The translations under genes and the position numbers were made by a program. A stretch of 64,000 nt of DNA, from NCBI GenBank assembly GCA_023423335.1, contig JAFAFU010000059.1, positions 94,453 to 158,452 of the forward strand, written 5' to 3'. Within the stretch, counting starts at the first letter, position 1; each line of letters begins with the position of its first letter. The notes under the pieces were generated by a model that saw nothing but the letters and a program-made list of their open reading frames with translations, searched no databases and had not been told where the DNA came from. Origin of the DNA: Bacillota bacterium. Lineage in GTDB: Bacteria > Bacillota > Clostridia > Lachnospirales > Lachnospiraceae. Shown in pieces: positions 33,313 to 41,479 of this stretch.

Positions 33313-34024
33313 GCTTTCCTATGACCTTCATATCCACTCCTGCCTGTCTCCCTGTGGGGATGAGGATATGACTCCCGCCAATATCGTGAATATGGCCGTA
33401 TTGAAGGAACTGGATGCCATCGCTGTGACGGACCATAATTCCTGTAAAAACTGTCCTGCGGTATTAAGCCGGGCGGAACAGGCGGGAATACTGGCTCTGC
33501 CCGGGATGGAATTGTGCACCGTGGAAGAAGTCCATGTACTCTGTTTCTTTGCAGCATTACAGGATGCTCTTGCCTTCGAAGACTATGTATATGCCAGGCT
33601 GGTTAAATTCCCGAATAAAGAAACGGTATTTGGCAGGCAGGAAATATACGACAAGGATGATAGGCTGATTGGAACGGAGCCCTTCCTTCTTATCAATGCC
33701 GCAGAGATTTCCTTTGACAGCCTGGGGAATCTGATGAGGGAGTATCATGGCGTCTTTATTCCGGCCCATATCGATAAGGGATCGAACAGCCTGATTTCAA
33801 ACCTTGGATTTATCCCTCCGGATGCTGAGTTTAAGTGCGCGGAGATCAAGGATATGGAGAAACAGGAGGAGTATCTGAGAAAATACCCTTATCTGTCCGG
33901 CTGCAATATCATAACAAATTCGGATGCCCATGCCCTGGAATTTATCAACGAGCCAATCAATTATATGTATGTGGAAGCCAAAAGCAGGGAAGAAATAATA
34001 AAAGCGTTAATAAATAAAAATTAA
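33305..34024 (+). CDS. PHP-domain metal-dependent phosphoesterase
   Basis: A 239-residue protein of the PHP family. Metal-binding motifs are present: DLHIHSCLSPCGD, VTDHNSCKN, GMELCTVEEVHVLCFF, PAHIDKG and a final NSDAHALE. Related enzymes hydrolyse phosphoesters such as 3',5'-bisphosphates. The gene belongs by overlap to the sensory hydrogenase cluster, where its substrate is unknown. It is followed 22 bases later by asnS. Confidence 0.9.
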   Translation: MLKLSYDLHIHSCLSPCGDEDMTPANIVNMAVLKELDAIAVTDHNSCKNCPAVLSRAEQAGILALPGMELCTVEEVHVLCFFAALQDALAFEDYVYARLVKFPNKETVFGRQEIYDKDDRLIGTEPFLLINAAEISFDSLGNLMREYHGVFIPAHIDKGSNSLISNLGFIPPDAEFKCAEIKDMEKQEEYLRKYPYLSGCNIITNSDAHALEFINEPINYMYVEAKSREEIIKALINKN

Positions 34025-34046
34025 TATAAACAAAGGAGTTTATACT

Positions 34047-35438
34047 ATGGAGCTAGTTGAAATCAGAGAACTATACCGCAATAAAGAGCAGTATATCGAA
34101 AAGAAGATTACCGTGGGAGGTTGGATCCGCAGCGTCAGAGATTCAAAAACCTTTGGTTTTATTGTAATGAATGACGGAACCTATTTTGATACTCTGCAGA
34201 TCGTTTATCATGACAGTATGGATAATTTTGCGGCGATATCCAGATTAAATGTGGGGTCTGCAATCATAGCAACCGGTAAGCTGGTGGCGACACCGGAGGC
34301 CAAACAGCCCTTTGAAATACAGGCAGAGGAAGTAACCGTTGAAGGAGCCTCCACATCGGATTATCCGCTTCAGAAGAAGAGGCATACACTGGAGTACTTG
34401 CGGACGATTACTCACTTAAGACCCAGGACAAATACCTTCCAGGCAGTTTTCCGTGTTCGCTCCTTAATCGCATATGCGATCCATAAATACTTCCAGGACA
34501 GGGACTTTGTTTACGTACACACTCCCATTATCACTGGCAGTGATGCGGAAGGCGCCGGTGAAATGTTCCGCGTAACAACCCTGGATATGGATAATCTTCC
34601 GAGGACGGAGGAGGGAACCATTGATGTATCCCAGGACTTCTTCGGCAAGACGACCAATCTGACGGTAAGCGGACAGCTGAATGGCGAAACCTATGCGATG
34701 GCCTTTAAGAATATCTATACCTTCGGACCTACCTTCCGTGCAGAAAACTCCAATACAACCCGTCATGCAGCAGAATTCTGGATGATCGAGCCGGAAATCG
34801 CTTTTGCCGACTTAAAGGATGATATGGCCTTGGCAGAAGGTATGCTGAAATATATCATAACCTATGTACTGGAGCATGCCCCGGAGGAGATGCAGTTCTT
34901 CAATCAGTTTATGGATCAGGGACTACTGGAGCGCCTTCACAATGTAGCCGGCTCTGAGTTCGGCCATGTTACTTATACACAGGCGATTGAAATCCTGGAG
35001 AAGAATAATGATAATTTTGATTATAAGGTGTTCTGGGGCTGCGACCTTCAGACGGAGCACGAACGCTACCTTACCGAGCAGATATTCAAAAAGCCTGTCT
35101 TTGTAACGGATTATCCGAAGGAAATCAAAGCTTTCTATATGAAGCTGAACGAGGATAATAAGACAGTAGCGGCTATGGATCTTCTGGTTCCCGGAATCGG
35201 GGAGATAATCGGCGGCAGTCAGAGAGAAGACGATTATGACAAGCTAGTTAAGAGGATGGAAGAACTGGGACTGAATGCAGAGGATTATGATTTCTACCTT
35301 GATCTCAGAAAATACGGCTCCGCAAGGCATGCGGGCTTTGGCCTCGGCTTTGAGCGCTGCGTAATGTACCTGACCGGTATGGGGAACATTCGTGATGTGG
35401 TCCCCTTCCCAAGAACGGTAAACAACTGTGAACTGTAA
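34047..35438 (+). CDS. asnS: Asparaginyl-tRNA synthetase
   Basis: A 463-residue class IIb synthetase that charges tRNA-Asn. The N-terminal OB-fold (VTVGGWIRSVRDSKTFGF type, here ITVGGWIRSVRDSKTFGF) binds the anticodon. Motif 2 (TFRAENSNTTRHAAEFWMIEPE, shortened) and motif 3 (GFGLGFERCVMYLTG) are intact. AAAGGAG lies ahead of the start. It follows the PHP gene closely and may be cotranscribed with it. A terminator follows. Confidence 0.97.
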   Translation: MELVEIRELYRNKEQYIEKKITVGGWIRSVRDSKTFGFIVMNDGTYFDTLQIVYHDSMDNFAAISRLNVGSAIIATGKLVATPEAKQPFEIQAEEVTVEGASTSDYPLQKKRHTLEYLRTITHLRPRTNTFQAVFRVRSLIAYAIHKYFQDRDFVYVHTPIITGSDAEGAGEMFRVTTLDMDNLPRTEEGTIDVSQDFFGKTTNLTVSGQLNGETYAMAFKNIYTFGPTFRAENSNTTRHAAEFWMIEPEIAFADLKDDMALAEGMLKYIITYVLEHAPEEMQFFNQFMDQGLLERLHNVAGSEFGHVTYTQAIEILEKNNDNFDYKVFWGCDLQTEHERYLTEQIFKKPVFVTDYPKEIKAFYMKLNEDNKTVAAMDLLVPGIGEIIGGSQREDDYDKLVKRMEELGLNAEDYDFYLDLRKYGSARHAGFGLGFERCVMYLTGMGNIRDVVPFPRTVNNCEL

Positions 35439-35514
35439 GAAGTATATTACCCGGCTTATATGTAATATTATTTAAGATCTCCGGCAAGGGAATACCATGA
35501 TGATAACGATAAAG

Positions 35515-35542
35515 GGGATGCAGCTAACTGCATCCCTGTTTT
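35515..35542 (+). terminator. Terminator after asnS
   Basis: GGGATGCAG (35515-35523) pairs with CTGCATCCC (35528-35536), followed by TGTTTTA. Confidence 0.85.
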
Positions 35543-35575
35543 ATGTATTCCTATATCCAATTCTTACGGTAAGAG

Positions 35576-36271
35576 CTATTCTGATTTTGTTCCGCAATTC
35601 GAACAGAAAACGGTGCCTGCAGCAAGTTCTGCTCCGCAGCCGGTACATTTGCTGACTTCCGGAATCTGAGTACCGCACTTGGGACAGAATTTGGTATCCT
35701 TTGCTACGGGACTGTTGCAGGAAGGGCAGGAAATATTAGTGTCTGCCTTGGGCTGAGATAATCCGGCGGCTATCTCAGCGGCAGAGGTGGTAAACTGCCC
35801 TGCAACATCCGAGAATACGCCTTGGAAGCCTTTCTCCTTGAAGGACTTACTGCTGACCTTGAAATCAATGATGAAGGTTGCAGCAATTAAACCGATATAA
35901 GCTAATAGAGAAAGCCAGAAGCCGAAGCCTCGATCAATATCAACACCAAAATCGGATAAATCTATGCCATAATATTTGCCTGCTGCAAAGGATGTAATAA
36001 CAAAAGTAAGAATAATGGCTAACAAAGAGGTTGCTAAGTAAAGAATTTTTTTGTAATTCTCAAACGCAGGAATAAAAGGAATGACCAGAAAGAAGATAGC
36101 AACCAGGAGCAGGATAAACATTAAGAAAGAGTGTGATATAAGACGAAACCCTGAAATGCTTCCCGAAAAGCCCCATACATCCACACTTACCCAGGGCAGA
36201 AAAAAGAATAATAAGTTTACCGCACTGATAATCAGCCGGGGCTCCTTTTTGAACTTATTTACATAATCCAT
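35576..36271 (-). CDS. Four-helix membrane protein with two C-terminal zinc ribbons
   Basis: A 231-residue protein. About four transmembrane helices occupy residues 10-140 (INLLFFFLPWVSVDVW, FLMFILLLVAIFFLVIPFI, ILYLATSLLAIILTFVI, FWLSLLAYIGLIAATFI). The C-terminal 50 residues hold two zinc ribbons (CPSCNSP...CPKCG, then CTGCGAE...CSNCG). Membrane proteins with this tail are common and uncharacterised in Clostridia. The tail may bind another protein or nucleic acid at the cytosolic face. Another zinc-ribbon membrane gene follows on the same strand upstream. Confidence 0.75.
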   Translation of the reverse strand: MDYVNKFKKEPRLIISAVNLLFFFLPWVSVDVWGFSGSISGFRLISHSFLMFILLLVAIFFLVIPFIPAFENYKKILYLATSLLAIILTFVITSFAAGKYYGIDLSDFGVDIDRGFGFWLSLLAYIGLIAATFIIDFKVSSKSFKEKGFQGVFSDVAGQFTTSAAEIAAGLSQPKADTNISCPSCNSPVAKDTKFCPKCGTQIPEVSKCTGCGAELAAGTVFCSNCGTKSE

Positions 36272-36418
36272 AACATACCTCCCACATATTATATTTTGGT
36301 TCAGACCATGCCTACATTATACCATAATATGTAATATAATCAATTAGAATTAATGGATCAGATAGAGATTATACCATCTATTATCGGATGTCCCATCTGA
36401 TACCCGATATAATTTCAT

Positions 36419-36949
36419 TTACTGTAGATGATTTAAAATAAAGATTAATACAAAACCGGCAGCCATGAAGCCGAGGATAATCCGGGCGATGATGTAGGGC
36501 TTCTTATAGAAAGCGGGGTAGGCGGAGGAAATATCCTCCTCATCCGTATCCGGTCCATAAGCTTCACCATCGATAGCTTCATCCGTGTCCGGGGAGCCGG
36601 TATGATCCGTAGCTTCTTCAGGGTTAAGAAGACTAATCAGCACCATGGCGTTGGCATAATCCGCTTCGTTTACGTAAATCTCCGTTCCAAAGACGGAAAA
36701 GCCCATCAGAATGGTCATATAACCACCGGTGAATTTATCTTTCTTAAAGCAGGGAATTCCGTTGCTTTGTAATAAACTCATCATAATCCCGGCCTCTACC
36801 GTATTAATAACAGTAGCAACTAATACTGGTTCCATAGTCTCTATAACAGTTTTATCGGAATCCGGCAATCCTTCGGATAACTTTATACCACAATCCGGAC
36901 AAACAGTTATCCCATCTTGACATAAGTTATTGCATCTCGGACAATACAT
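36419..36949 (-). CDS. Zinc-ribbon, DUF2007-like, C-terminally anchored protein
   Basis: A 176-residue protein. It opens with a zinc ribbon (CPRCNNLCQDGITVCPDCG), then a segment like DUF2007 (VLVATVINTVEAGIMMSLLQSNGIPCF), which resembles PII-type signal domains. An acidic linker and a C-terminal transmembrane helix (IARIILGFMAAGFVLIFILN) follow, so the soluble domain should face the cytoplasm. Function unknown. It lies 26 bases downstream of the helical protein gene, on the same strand. Confidence 0.75.
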   Translation of the reverse strand: MYCPRCNNLCQDGITVCPDCGIKLSEGLPDSDKTVIETMEPVLVATVINTVEAGIMMSLLQSNGIPCFKKDKFTGGYMTILMGFSVFGTEIYVNEADYANAMVLISLLNPEEATDHTGSPDTDEAIDGEAYGPDTDEEDISSAYPAFYKKPYIIARIILGFMAAGFVLIFILNHLQ

Positions 36950-36975
36950 GGATTTTGCATACCTTTCCTGAGGTT

Positions 36976-37953
36976 TTATATATTAACAGTTTCGTTGCAT
37001 CGGATTAATACCCTGAGAATACGGAGTAACATATCATAATTACGGGCGGTATTATTGCGCCAGCTTTCGGAATAATGTCCGTAGATCGGATGGGAGGGGG
37101 CTAATGCGACTTCATGATTCATCAAACGGTATGCGTCGTCCAGAAGCTGCTCCGCAGCACCCTCCCGCATAAATTCGGGGAAGAGGGAAAAGCCGCTGAT
37201 TGCTTCCAGGTTTGCCAGCCATTCATAGAACCTTCTGCTTCCGATTGGCGCCATAGCCGCAGGTGCGGAGCCTGAGATATAGTAAATTCCTTCTTTGCGG
37301 GTCCAGAGATACCCGAGGTATTTTCGCTGTATATCCTCACTAAGATACGGATTATTCTGTAATAACCAGACGGGGTGAACCATATAGGCACGGAGGAGAA
37401 TCTCGTTGCACCGGTGATTTTCCGCCTCCCAGATATCCTCAATAAATACGCCATTTTGGAATGCCTTTGTAATGTTTTCGGCACAGACCTTACGCTTGTG
37501 CTGTATTAACGGGTTATCCGGATCAAACAGACTCAAATTGGCAGCAACGATGGTATTCAGGGCGATAACAAAGCCGTAATGCTTTTCAATTCGGTCCGGC
37601 CACAGATCACTTCCCTTCAAATATTCTTCCATTCGATGCAGGCATGCTGCCGCCATGGGATCGTTACTATCCAGGCTAAGCTCCCTCATGCGACGTAAGG
37701 CTGCTTCGGTTGTAACAAACTTTTGCTTCCTTACAGACTTCGTATCCTGTGTATGAAAGCGTCCCCAAGTGCCGTCCGGCCACTGTTCAGATTTTAGTTG
37801 AAGGTACCATTTTGACGACATTATATTATCATACATATCCTTGCATTGGTCAGAAGACTCTGGATGTGGAAGTATTTCCTTAAATAAAATATATCTGGGT
37901 ACGGGATCGGTAACCCGGTCTAATAAATAATCAATGACAGTATCTAATTTCAT
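36976..37953 (-). CDS. Helical protein, possibly terpenoid-cyclase-like fold
   Basis: A 325-residue cytosolic protein; two tandem ATGs exist (37956, 37953), the second being better spaced from GGGGGG. It reads MKLDTVIDYLLDRVTDP, then WPDGTWGRFH and later SGFSLFPEFMREGAAEQLLDDAYRLM. QW-like repeats with GTWGRF recall the alpha/alpha toroid of prenyltransferase and squalene cyclase folds; nearest named families remain uncertain. No catalytic motif is visible. It heads the minus-strand unit that ends with the zinc-ribbon gene. Confidence 0.65.
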   Translation of the reverse strand: MKLDTVIDYLLDRVTDPVPRYILFKEILPHPESSDQCKDMYDNIMSSKWYLQLKSEQWPDGTWGRFHTQDTKSVRKQKFVTTEAALRRMRELSLDSNDPMAAACLHRMEEYLKGSDLWPDRIEKHYGFVIALNTIVAANLSLFDPDNPLIQHKRKVCAENITKAFQNGVFIEDIWEAENHRCNEILLRAYMVHPVWLLQNNPYLSEDIQRKYLGYLWTRKEGIYYISGSAPAAMAPIGSRRFYEWLANLEAISGFSLFPEFMREGAAEQLLDDAYRLMNHEVALAPSHPIYGHYSESWRNNTARNYDMLLRILRVLIRCNETVNI

Positions 37954-37992
37954 CATTTCCCCCCTGATTTATCATACGTACAATTCAAATAC

Positions 37993-38562
37993 TTATCTTT
38001 CTATTAATAATTCTTCTGTAATTCCCACACAGAGCTCTCCTTCAAAATCCAATCGGATGACATATGGACGGAATAGGAGCAGCCGGAAAAAGGCCTCTGC
38101 TTGAAATTCCGGATCATAATAATTTAAGATGGAGCTTAAAGCGGTCCCGTGGGTGGCAATGACAATGTTTTCACCATTATGGGCGGCCAGGACCTTTCTT
38201 AATCCCCTGAGATTCCGTTCTTGAACCTCCGCCAGACATTCAGCCCCTTCTGCCTTGAAATTAAAATCTGCCCACATATTTCTGATATACTGATCGGGGT
38301 CACCGAGGTAACCGATTCCAATCTCCCTCTCGCGAAAATCCTCGTCCGTATGTATTGCCATATGTAAGGTAAATGCCAAATCCTTTATGGTGTCCATACT
38401 TCTCTTATAGGGACTGGACATTAGGAAGTGGAGATTCTTGCTGCACAGAAAGGCAGTAACTTCTTTTGTATCCCGCAGGCCAACCTCTGTCAGCGGACGG
38501 GTACGATCGTCTTTCACACCGGAATCCGGTTGGGCGTGCCGGACAAAATAAATACGGGTCAT
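37993..38562 (-). CDS. Histidine phosphatase (phosphoglycerate mutase-like) family protein
   Basis: A 189-residue enzyme. The start at 38562 (MTRIYFVRHAQPDSG) has GGAGG upstream; an ATG 20 codons earlier is not needed. The catalytic RHA motif (His9-region, FVRHAQPDS), the SPYKRSMDT motif with the second Arg, and the later IATHGTAL with the second catalytic His are intact. Members hydrolyse or transfer phosphate from sugar phosphates or nucleotides; the substrate here is open. Confidence 0.9.
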   Translation of the reverse strand: MTRIYFVRHAQPDSGVKDDRTRPLTEVGLRDTKEVTAFLCSKNLHFLMSSPYKRSMDTIKDLAFTLHMAIHTDEDFREREIGIGYLGDPDQYIRNMWADFNFKAEGAECLAEVQERNLRGLRKVLAAHNGENIVIATHGTALSSILNYYDPEFQAEAFFRLLLFRPYVIRLDFEGELCVGITEELLIER

Positions 38563-38611
38563 AGCTGTCCTCCCTAAAGAAATATATATATTAATTGCGG
38601 CAGTATTTGCA

Positions 38612-39049
38612 CTAAGATGCATTTATGGGTGTCTTTTTAATTTCAATCATACGCAGGATATCTATAAGGTCCAAGGGAGTAAATACTCTGTAGCGGAGCC
38701 AGCCCCCCTCCCCGCAGGGATATCTGTTATTCCAAAGCTCCCTGGTTTTGTGCTGGCAGGTATCCAATATACCTTCCAGCCGGTCTTTATCCTTACCGCT
38801 GATTTGCAATAATATGGTAAAGGCTTCTTTTTCAAAAAACAGATGACACAGATGTTTGGATCTATGGGAATATTTATAGCACCATCCGTAGTGGTTTCCA
38901 AAAGGAAAAGTGAGCTCGGACTTTAAATCGTATCTTTTCTTAAGCTCCTGCTCAAATTCCTGCATCAGAACAAGAGCGGACACGCCAAGATATTCACTGA
39001 TATCTCCCTCGGACGGAGGGGTACTTTTATCCAACATTCTCTCATACAT
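38612..39049 (-). CDS. DUF3788 protein
   Basis: A 145-residue protein of a family without known function. Pattern: a helical N-terminus (ALVLMQEFEQELKKRY), then GWCYKYSHRSKHLCHLFFEKEAFTILL with repeated aromatic strands, and WLRYRVFTPLDLIDILRMIEIKK at the end. This fits DUF3788 proteins, which are small alpha-beta proteins next to DUF1801 and AraC-type genes in gut Firmicutes. A DUF1801 gene lies next to it here (62 bases upstream on the same strand). Confidence 0.8.
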   Translation of the reverse strand: MYERMLDKSTPPSEGDISEYLGVSALVLMQEFEQELKKRYDLKSELTFPFGNHYGWCYKYSHRSKHLCHLFFEKEAFTILLQISGKDKDRLEGILDTCQHKTRELWNNRYPCGEGGWLRYRVFTPLDLIDILRMIEIKKTPINAS

Positions 39050-39111
39050 AACACACTGCTCCTTACGAATTCAATAACCTTGAAACCGGTATATAACTTA
39101 GAAGGCGGATT

Positions 39112-39474
39112 TTATCCGGAGAAGCTCTCTTCGCCTGCCATGTTGAAATGGATCATATCAGCAATCAGCTTCTCATCGATCGCTTTATCATAGGGAATCT
39201 GAAAAGCACCCTTTGAGGTTTTATAATCGGACAGGCGGTCGGCAAACTTCTCTATGGTCTCAGGACCGGGGTAAATACCGATATGGTTTTTGTGGGCAGC
39301 AAAATGTATAATATTGTACTTTGTATAGAAGGTGGGCATCTGCCAGCTGATTTTCTCCTTTAATTCCGGCTCGGCTGCTAAGATTAGCTTTTTCAGTTCC
39401 TTTAATTTAGGTTGTATCTCCGGAGAGCATGCAGCAATATATTCATCAACTGTCCGGTATTTATTCTCTGACAT
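39112..39474 (-). CDS. DUF1801 (YdhG/YobT-like) protein
   Basis: A 120-residue protein starting MSENKYRTVDEYIAACS at 39474, with AAAGGAAA upstream; an ATG six codons earlier lacks a site. The family motifs ISWQMPTFYTKYNIIHFAAHKNHIGIYPGP and the C-terminal FQIPYDKAID are clear. DUF1801 proteins resemble the iron chaperone frataxin-like YdhG; the role is unproven. It probably shares a transcript with the DUF3788 gene. Confidence 0.88.
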   Translation of the reverse strand: MSENKYRTVDEYIAACSPEIQPKLKELKKLILAAEPELKEKISWQMPTFYTKYNIIHFAAHKNHIGIYPGPETIEKFADRLSDYKTSKGAFQIPYDKAIDEKLIADMIHFNMAGEESFSG

Positions 39475-39863
39475 AATATGGTTTCCTTTCATTAAAATGA
39501 TTGACCGTTTGGTTATAGATAGAATTTATCCGAATTGCATAATAGCATTTGCCAATATTTTACCACAACCGAACATATGTTTCAACCGAACAAAACGTTA
39601 AATTTTAGCTTTTCATAAATCGGCTTTTGTAAAGGATATTCGGACCACAATGCGAAATGCCCCGACAAGCCCGAAGATAATAAAGACCGTATCGGTACGT
39701 CGGCTTGTAATTTATTAACAATATTGATATTATGACATATATGACATGCTGTTGTCAGGTTTTTTACTTTATAATTCAATAGTAAGTTATATGTAGAAAA
39801 GCAGCTGTTTATTTATGAGTCTCTTTAAAATGGAAATGGAGAAAAATGAGGAGGATATTTATA
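39475..39863. other. AT-rich gap, no gene seen
   Basis: About 390 bases between the DUF1801 gene (minus) and the helical-repeat gene (plus). It contains one weak hairpin, ACAAGCC/GGCTTGT, near 39665-39710, which could end an unseen unit, and AT-rich sequence that may carry both promoters. I see no reading frame with a credible ribosome site and no RNA gene. Confidence 0.4.
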
Positions 39864-40472
39864 ATGATTACGGTCGAAAAATTGATGTCAATCGATAAAA
39901 ATAACTTGCAGGAGGCATCAAAAGCCATTGACAAACAGGATTTACCACAGCTTGTTGAATGGCTGTCGGAAAAAGATGATAAAATCAGATACCAGTCATT
40001 ACTGCTGCTTCAAAATCGTTCATTATACTTTGATGATGTGTACCCGTTCTGGGATATGTTCAGCAGTAAAATTAAAAGCGAAAACTCTTATCAGAGAAGT
40101 ATTGGTCTCATGCTTATCGCTGATAATGCAAAATGGGACAATGACAATCGAATAGACAGTATTATTGATGAATATCTTACTCTTTTAAATGATGTAAAAC
40201 CGATAACGGTACGCCAATGTATACAGTCATTACGTAATATAATACCCTATAAGGATCACTTACACCTTCAGATTGCACATAAGCTTATGTCAATTGATCT
40301 TTCGGAGGTTAAAGAAACAATGCGAAAGCTCATATTGACTGATATATTGGAGATACTTGCAATCATTAGAAAGCATCGGTCAGCGGATGAAATAGAATGC
40401 TATATTTTAAATGCTCTTTCGGGTCAGGTGCTGGATAAAAAGGCAAAAAAGCAAATTGAGTCAATGCTGTAG
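39864..40472 (+). CDS. Helical-repeat (HEAT-like) protein
   Basis: A 202-residue cytosolic protein starting MITVEKLMSIDKNNL at 39864, with AGGAGG upstream. It reads as paired helices: LQEASKAIDKQDLPQLVEWLSEKDDKIRYQ, SLLLLQNRS, YQRSIGLMLIADNAKWDNDNR and more, typical of HEAT or Armadillo arrays used for protein contact. No catalytic residues are visible. No partner is evident in the neighbourhood. A perfect-stem terminator follows at 40532-40561. Confidence 0.7.
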   Translation: MITVEKLMSIDKNNLQEASKAIDKQDLPQLVEWLSEKDDKIRYQSLLLLQNRSLYFDDVYPFWDMFSSKIKSENSYQRSIGLMLIADNAKWDNDNRIDSIIDEYLTLLNDVKPITVRQCIQSLRNIIPYKDHLHLQIAHKLMSIDLSEVKETMRKLILTDILEILAIIRKHRSADEIECYILNALSGQVLDKKAKKQIESML

Positions 40473-40531
40473 TCAGCATACGCATCCAAGGAATGGAACG
40501 GATTAATCAACCAGGTCCGTACTGAATAATG

Positions 40532-40561
40532 AACCCTGCCAAGGATTAGTTTGGCAGGGTT
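40532..40561 (+). terminator. Terminator, also convergent end of queT
   Basis: AACCCTGCCAA (40532-40542) pairs with TTGGCAGGGTT (40551-40561), followed by CTCTATTAATTTTA. Confidence 0.75.
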
Positions 40562-40618
40562 CTCTATTAATTTTATAAAGATCATATATCATGCGGGTCT
40601 ATTGATATCAGAAGAGGA

Positions 40619-41101
40619 TTACTGCTTAAAAACTACATGCTTTACCCGGTCCAAAGATAATAGCAATATGATTCCCAGGACTCCGGCCGCCATTAATTGT
40701 CCGGCTCCGACAGATAACATCATAAGAGGAATGGGGTCCGCTTCAAAGTAAGCATATTTTAATATAAAGGGGACCACCAGGGCATTGACCAGGATAGGAG
40801 GCACCGGCACCAGGAGCTTATACCGTCTTAACTGATAGGAAAGAATTGCGGCAATCAGTGTAGCCAGGGAGCCGAAGACAATGTCCAGTACATCTGAACT
40901 GGCAATCAGATTACTTAAGAAGCATCCGATCGCAAGACCGGGAATGGCAGCAGGGGTAAAGAAGGGAAGGATGGTCAGGGCTTCCGCAACCCGAAACTGC
41001 ACCGGACCGAAGCTGGAGAAATTAAATACCAATACCAGCACGGTATAAATAGCTGCAATCACTGCAGCCTGGGTGATAAATAAAGTCCTTTTGTTATTCA
41101 T
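40619..41101 (-). CDS. queT: QueT-family transporter (preQ1/queuosine precursor)
   Basis: A 160-residue integral membrane protein of the QueT (COG4708) family, the substrate-binding S component of an energy-coupling factor importer that takes up queuosine precursors. Around five helices are visible: AAVIAAIYTVLVLVF, the FRVAEALTILPFF signature, IPGLAIGCFLSNLIA, IVFGSLATLIAAILSY and a C-terminal GAGQLMAAGVLGIILLL. The start has AAAGGAG upstream, inside a structured leader described separately. Precursor specificity is inferred from the family and leader. Confidence 0.9.
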   Translation of the reverse strand: MNNKRTLFITQAAVIAAIYTVLVLVFNFSSFGPVQFRVAEALTILPFFTPAAIPGLAIGCFLSNLIASSDVLDIVFGSLATLIAAILSYQLRRYKLLVPVPPILVNALVVPFILKYAYFEADPIPLMMLSVGAGQLMAAGVLGIILLLSLDRVKHVVFKQ

Positions 41102-41250
41102 TTTCTTATTCTCCTTTAGTTTTGTTTTAAGGGATGTTTTACAATCCCTTCGTCAGGAAGGTCTCGAACTGACGCTTAGTGATTTGGCAAAGCCTTAATT
41201 TGTAAGGCTTTGCGACTTACTAAGTATAGCATGAAAATGGGGGTTGTCAA
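41102..41250 (-). ncRNA. Structured leader of queT, preQ1-riboswitch-like
   Basis: Promoter on the minus strand: TTGACA (41250-41245), 16 bases, TATACT (41228-41223). Downstream comes a hairpin GCAAAGCCTTA/TAAGGCTTTGC (41213-41203, 41197-41187). Then a six-pair stem CGTCAG/CTGACG encloses a 12-base loop TTCGAGACCTTC. A hairpin AAGGGAT/ATCCCTT and an A-rich tail follow, ending in AAAGGAG, the ribosome site. CCTT in the loop can pair with AAGG of that site, an H-type pseudoknot as in preQ1-I, and gene content agrees. The class (I or III) is not settled. Confidence 0.6.
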
Positions 41251-41479
41251 GTGGTGACTCAAGTTATTATGACGAAACTTTGTGTGAAAGGAGACGAAAA
41301 CAGATAAAATGACTGACGCAGTATAGTTGGATAGGACAAGAAAGTTATAATATTTAATTGATTAATAATTATTGTTTAATAGAAAAAATTTGCTAATAAT
41401 ACCCACGTTAATGTTTTATTTATTTACATAATATGATAAAATAGTCGGTAAATAAATGGTTTTAATTAAAAGGGGTATT

